Shown here piece by piece: positions 6,688 to 8,389 of a stretch of DNA of 8,389 nt. A program made the position numbers and the translations under genes. The notes below the pieces were generated by a model, which saw only the letters and a list, made by a program, of their open reading frames with translations, was not told the origin of the DNA and did not search any database. This DNA comes from JAMOQA01 sp964582785 (GTDB lineage: Bacteria; Acidobacteriota; Polarisedimenticolia; J045): positions 1 through 8,389 of the forward strand of contig CAZOTT010000113.1 of NCBI GenBank assembly GCA_964582785.1, read 5' to 3'. Numbering within the stretch: the stretch's first letter is position 1; each line of letters opens with the position of its first letter.

Positions 6688-8389
6688 ATGGGCGGTGCAG
6701 CCCCGGAAGACTTGGCAGCCGCCCGCGCCCTGCTCGAGGCCGGGAAGGACGCGGAAGCCACCCGGCTCCTGCGCCGGGTCCTCGATGCCGATCCCGCGCC
6801 CGACGTGGTCCGCGAGGTGGCCCGCCTCGCGGAGCGGGCCGGCGCCGTGGTCCTCGCCGGCACCGCCTGGAATCGCCTGTTGCAGGACGGGGAACTGGGT
6901 CCCGAGGCGGCCCGGGGCCTGCTGTCCCTCTCCCGGGCGGCGGGGGACCTGGACGAGGCGCTGCGCCTGGTGCGACGCCTCCGGCGGGCGGAACCGGGCG
7001 AAGCCCGCTGGCTGCGGGAGGAGGTGGAACTGCTCCTCGACCTGGGCCGGGCGGAAGAAGCCCGGCAGGTGGTCGCGGACCTCCGGCGGGCTTCCCCTGC
7101 CCCGTGCGCCCTCTGCGACGAGCTGGAGGACCTGCTGGCGGGACGGGAGCCGGGGGACGACGTGATCGAGGAATTCGAGGAGCCGTCGGCGGCCCTCCCG
7201 GCCGGGGGGACCGCGGAGCCCCCACCTTCCGCCTGGACGCCTCCCGACGCCGATCTCGTCCGGTTCCTCCACCTCTTCGGCGGGAGGGAGGACGTCCACG
7301 CGCGGATGTGGGTGAACGCCGAGGGCCGGACCGGCTACCAGCCCGTCCGGCATCCGCTCGCGGCGCGGGACCTGCGGGAACACCTGCTGGGGAACGTGAC
7401 CCTCGGCGTGTACCCCGTGCGCCTCGACGGCACGACCCGGTTCTTCGCCATCGACCTCGACCTCCGCCGGGAGGCCCTGGAATCCGCGGCGGGGGATGCC
7501 GAGCGGGCACGCCAGCTCCGGGAAGCGGTGGGCCGGGCCGCCGGGCGGGTTCGTTCCCGGCTGGCCGACCTGGGACTCGACGCGCTCGAGGAGAGCTCGG
7601 GATACAAGGGGAGGCACTTCTGGGTCTTCCTCGACCCGCCCCTTCCTGCGGACCGGGTTCACGGGGTGGGGGCCCGGCTCCTGGCCTTCGTCGATCCCGG
7701 GGAACCGGACGTCGGCCTCGAGTTCTTTCCCAAGCAGGGGGCGCGGAAGGGGCGGCTGGGAAACCTGGTCAAGCTCCCCCTGGGCGTTCACCTGCGAACC
7801 GGCCGGCGGAGCCTGCTGCTGGACGGGTCCGGCCGGCCCCTGGCGGACCCATGGAGCCGCCTGCGGGAGATCCGCGCCCTGGACGCGGAGGGCTTCGCCC
7901 GGCTCGAGGAGCGGCTGGCGGGCGTGTCCCCGGCGGCGAAGGCCGACGGGAAATCGCCCGCGGCCGGGCAGGGGGAAGACCCGGCAGCGGGGCTGCCGCG
8001 GCCGCTGGAAGCGCCCGGCTGGACCGAGGCGGACTTCGAGCTCGATCCCCACGTGCGGACCCTCCTCGGGCGGTGCGTGGTGTTGCGGAGGCTGGTCGCG
8101 GCGGTACGGGACGGGGAACTCGCGTCCCGGGAGGCCGTGGCCGCGCTGCGGGCGACCCTGGGCCACCTGCCCCGGGGAGTCGAGGCCGTCAACTGGCTGC
8201 TGGACCGGATGGGGAACGTTCCGCGGGAGCTCTACATGAAAAGCCGGCTCCGGGGCCACCCGGTCTCGTGCACGAAGCTCCGCGGCCGGTTCCCCGTGTG
8301 GGGGAGCCTCGACGAGTGCTCCTGCGAGTTCGACGGGGCGACGGCCGCGTACCCGAACCCCCTCCTGCACCTGCCGGCGGACCCGGAAG
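6688..8389 (+). CDS. CRISPR-associated primase-polymerase (CAPP/TOTE-like AEP), partial at 3' end
   Basis: This is a predicted archaeo-eukaryotic primase-superfamily enzyme; 567 codons are visible and the frame is open at the window end. Residues about 5-155 form alpha-helical TPR-like repeats (ALLEAGKDAEATRLLRRVL, AAGDLDEALRLVRRLRR, LLDLGRAEEARQVVADL). An acidic, Pro-rich linker follows. The AEP domain starts with TGYQPVRHPLAARDLREHL. Motif I is FFAIDLDL with Asp256/Asp258, motif II is SSGYKGRHFW with His310, and motif III is GLEFFPKQ with Glu345. LGNLVKLPL at 357-365 is characteristic of TOTE/CAPP primases. All catalytic residues are therefore present. A C-terminal helical part carries His524, Cys528, Cys544, Cys546 and His561, a possible zinc or iron-sulfur site. 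The ATG at 6688 follows GGAG (6678-6681) with six bases between. The gap of 65 bases after cas6 suggests a looser link than within the upstream operon. Characterised CAPPs are linked to Cas1/Cas2 and spacer acquisition, so adaptation genes may follow downstream. Whether more domains are fused is unknown. Confidence 0.85.
   Translation, partial: MGGAAPEDLAAARALLEAGKDAEATRLLRRVLDADPAPDVVREVARLAERAGAVVLAGTAWNRLLQDGELGPEAARGLLSLSRAAGDLDEALRLVRRLRRAEPGEARWLREEVELLLDLGRAEEARQVVADLRRASPAPCALCDELEDLLAGREPGDDVIEEFEEPSAALPAGGTAEPPPSAWTPPDADLVRFLHLFGGREDVHARMWVNAEGRTGYQPVRHPLAARDLREHLLGNVTLGVYPVRLDGTTRFFAIDLDLRREALESAAGDAERARQLREAVGRAAGRVRSRLADLGLDALEESSGYKGRHFWVFLDPPLPADRVHGVGARLLAFVDPGEPDVGLEFFPKQGARKGRLGNLVKLPLGVHLRTGRRSLLLDGSGRPLADPWSRLREIRALDAEGFARLEERLAGVSPAAKADGKSPAAGQGEDPAAGLPRPLEAPGWTEADFELDPHVRTLLGRCVVLRRLVAAVRDGELASREAVAALRATLGHLPRGVEAVNWLLDRMGNVPRELYMKSRLRGHPVSCTKLRGRFPVWGSLDECSCEFDGATAAYPNPLLHLPADPE

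Noticed and set aside
6632..7165. Same-strand open frame starting at 6632, and another at 7496-8239
   Set aside because: Both are other frames of the primase gene. The frame from 6688 stays open to the window end and carries the AEP motifs.
5660..8370. Long antisense open frames opposite cas6 and the primase (5660-7510 and 6586-8370)
   Set aside because: They are low-complexity Pro/Arg/Gly-rich products and overlap clear sense genes with catalytic motifs, so they are GC-driven artefacts.

Overview
The window is very GC-rich bacterial DNA (by eye well above 70% G+C, with G or C at nearly every third codon position). It is packed on the + strand with one block of type III-like CRISPR-Cas accessory genes. 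The organism cannot be named from this stretch. A thermophilic or soil-type high-GC bacterium (for example within Desulfobacterota, Myxococcota or Acidobacteriota) would fit, but that is only an impression. No CRISPR repeats, transposase, tRNA or rRNA genes are visible.

Layout. (1) 3-1343: a RAMP-superfamily (Cas7-group) protein with an unusual C-terminal extension; it may start upstream of the window. (2) 1344-1516: an intergenic region with a boxA-like motif (1365-1376) and a strong intrinsic terminator (1405-1453), so gene 1 probably closes an upstream transcript encoding the rest of a type III effector. (3) 1517-6622: four genes joined by stop/start overlaps of 1-4 bases (TAATG, GTGA, GTGA). 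They encode a CARF-domain protein with no recognisable effector domain, a Upf1/COG1112-like SF1 helicase, a Card1/Can2-like CARF plus PD-(D/E)XK nuclease, and Cas6. (4) 6623-6687: a short gap with an inverted repeat. (5) 6688-8389: a CRISPR-associated archaeo-eukaryotic-type primase (CAPP/TOTE-like) with a TPR-like N-terminus, cut off by the window end.

How the parts may work together. Cas6 would mature crRNA, and the RAMP protein would be part of a crRNA-guided type III complex or a related complex. A Cas10 outside the window would make cyclic oligoadenylate on target recognition. The two CARF proteins would sense this messenger. The Card1-like protein carries its own nuclease domain. The other CARF protein has none but is translationally coupled to the helicase, which suggests a split sensor/helicase effector. 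The primase may act in adaptation or repair alongside Cas1/Cas2 or a reverse transcriptase encoded further downstream. The least familiar part is the CARF-only / SF1 helicase / Card1-like nuclease cassette.
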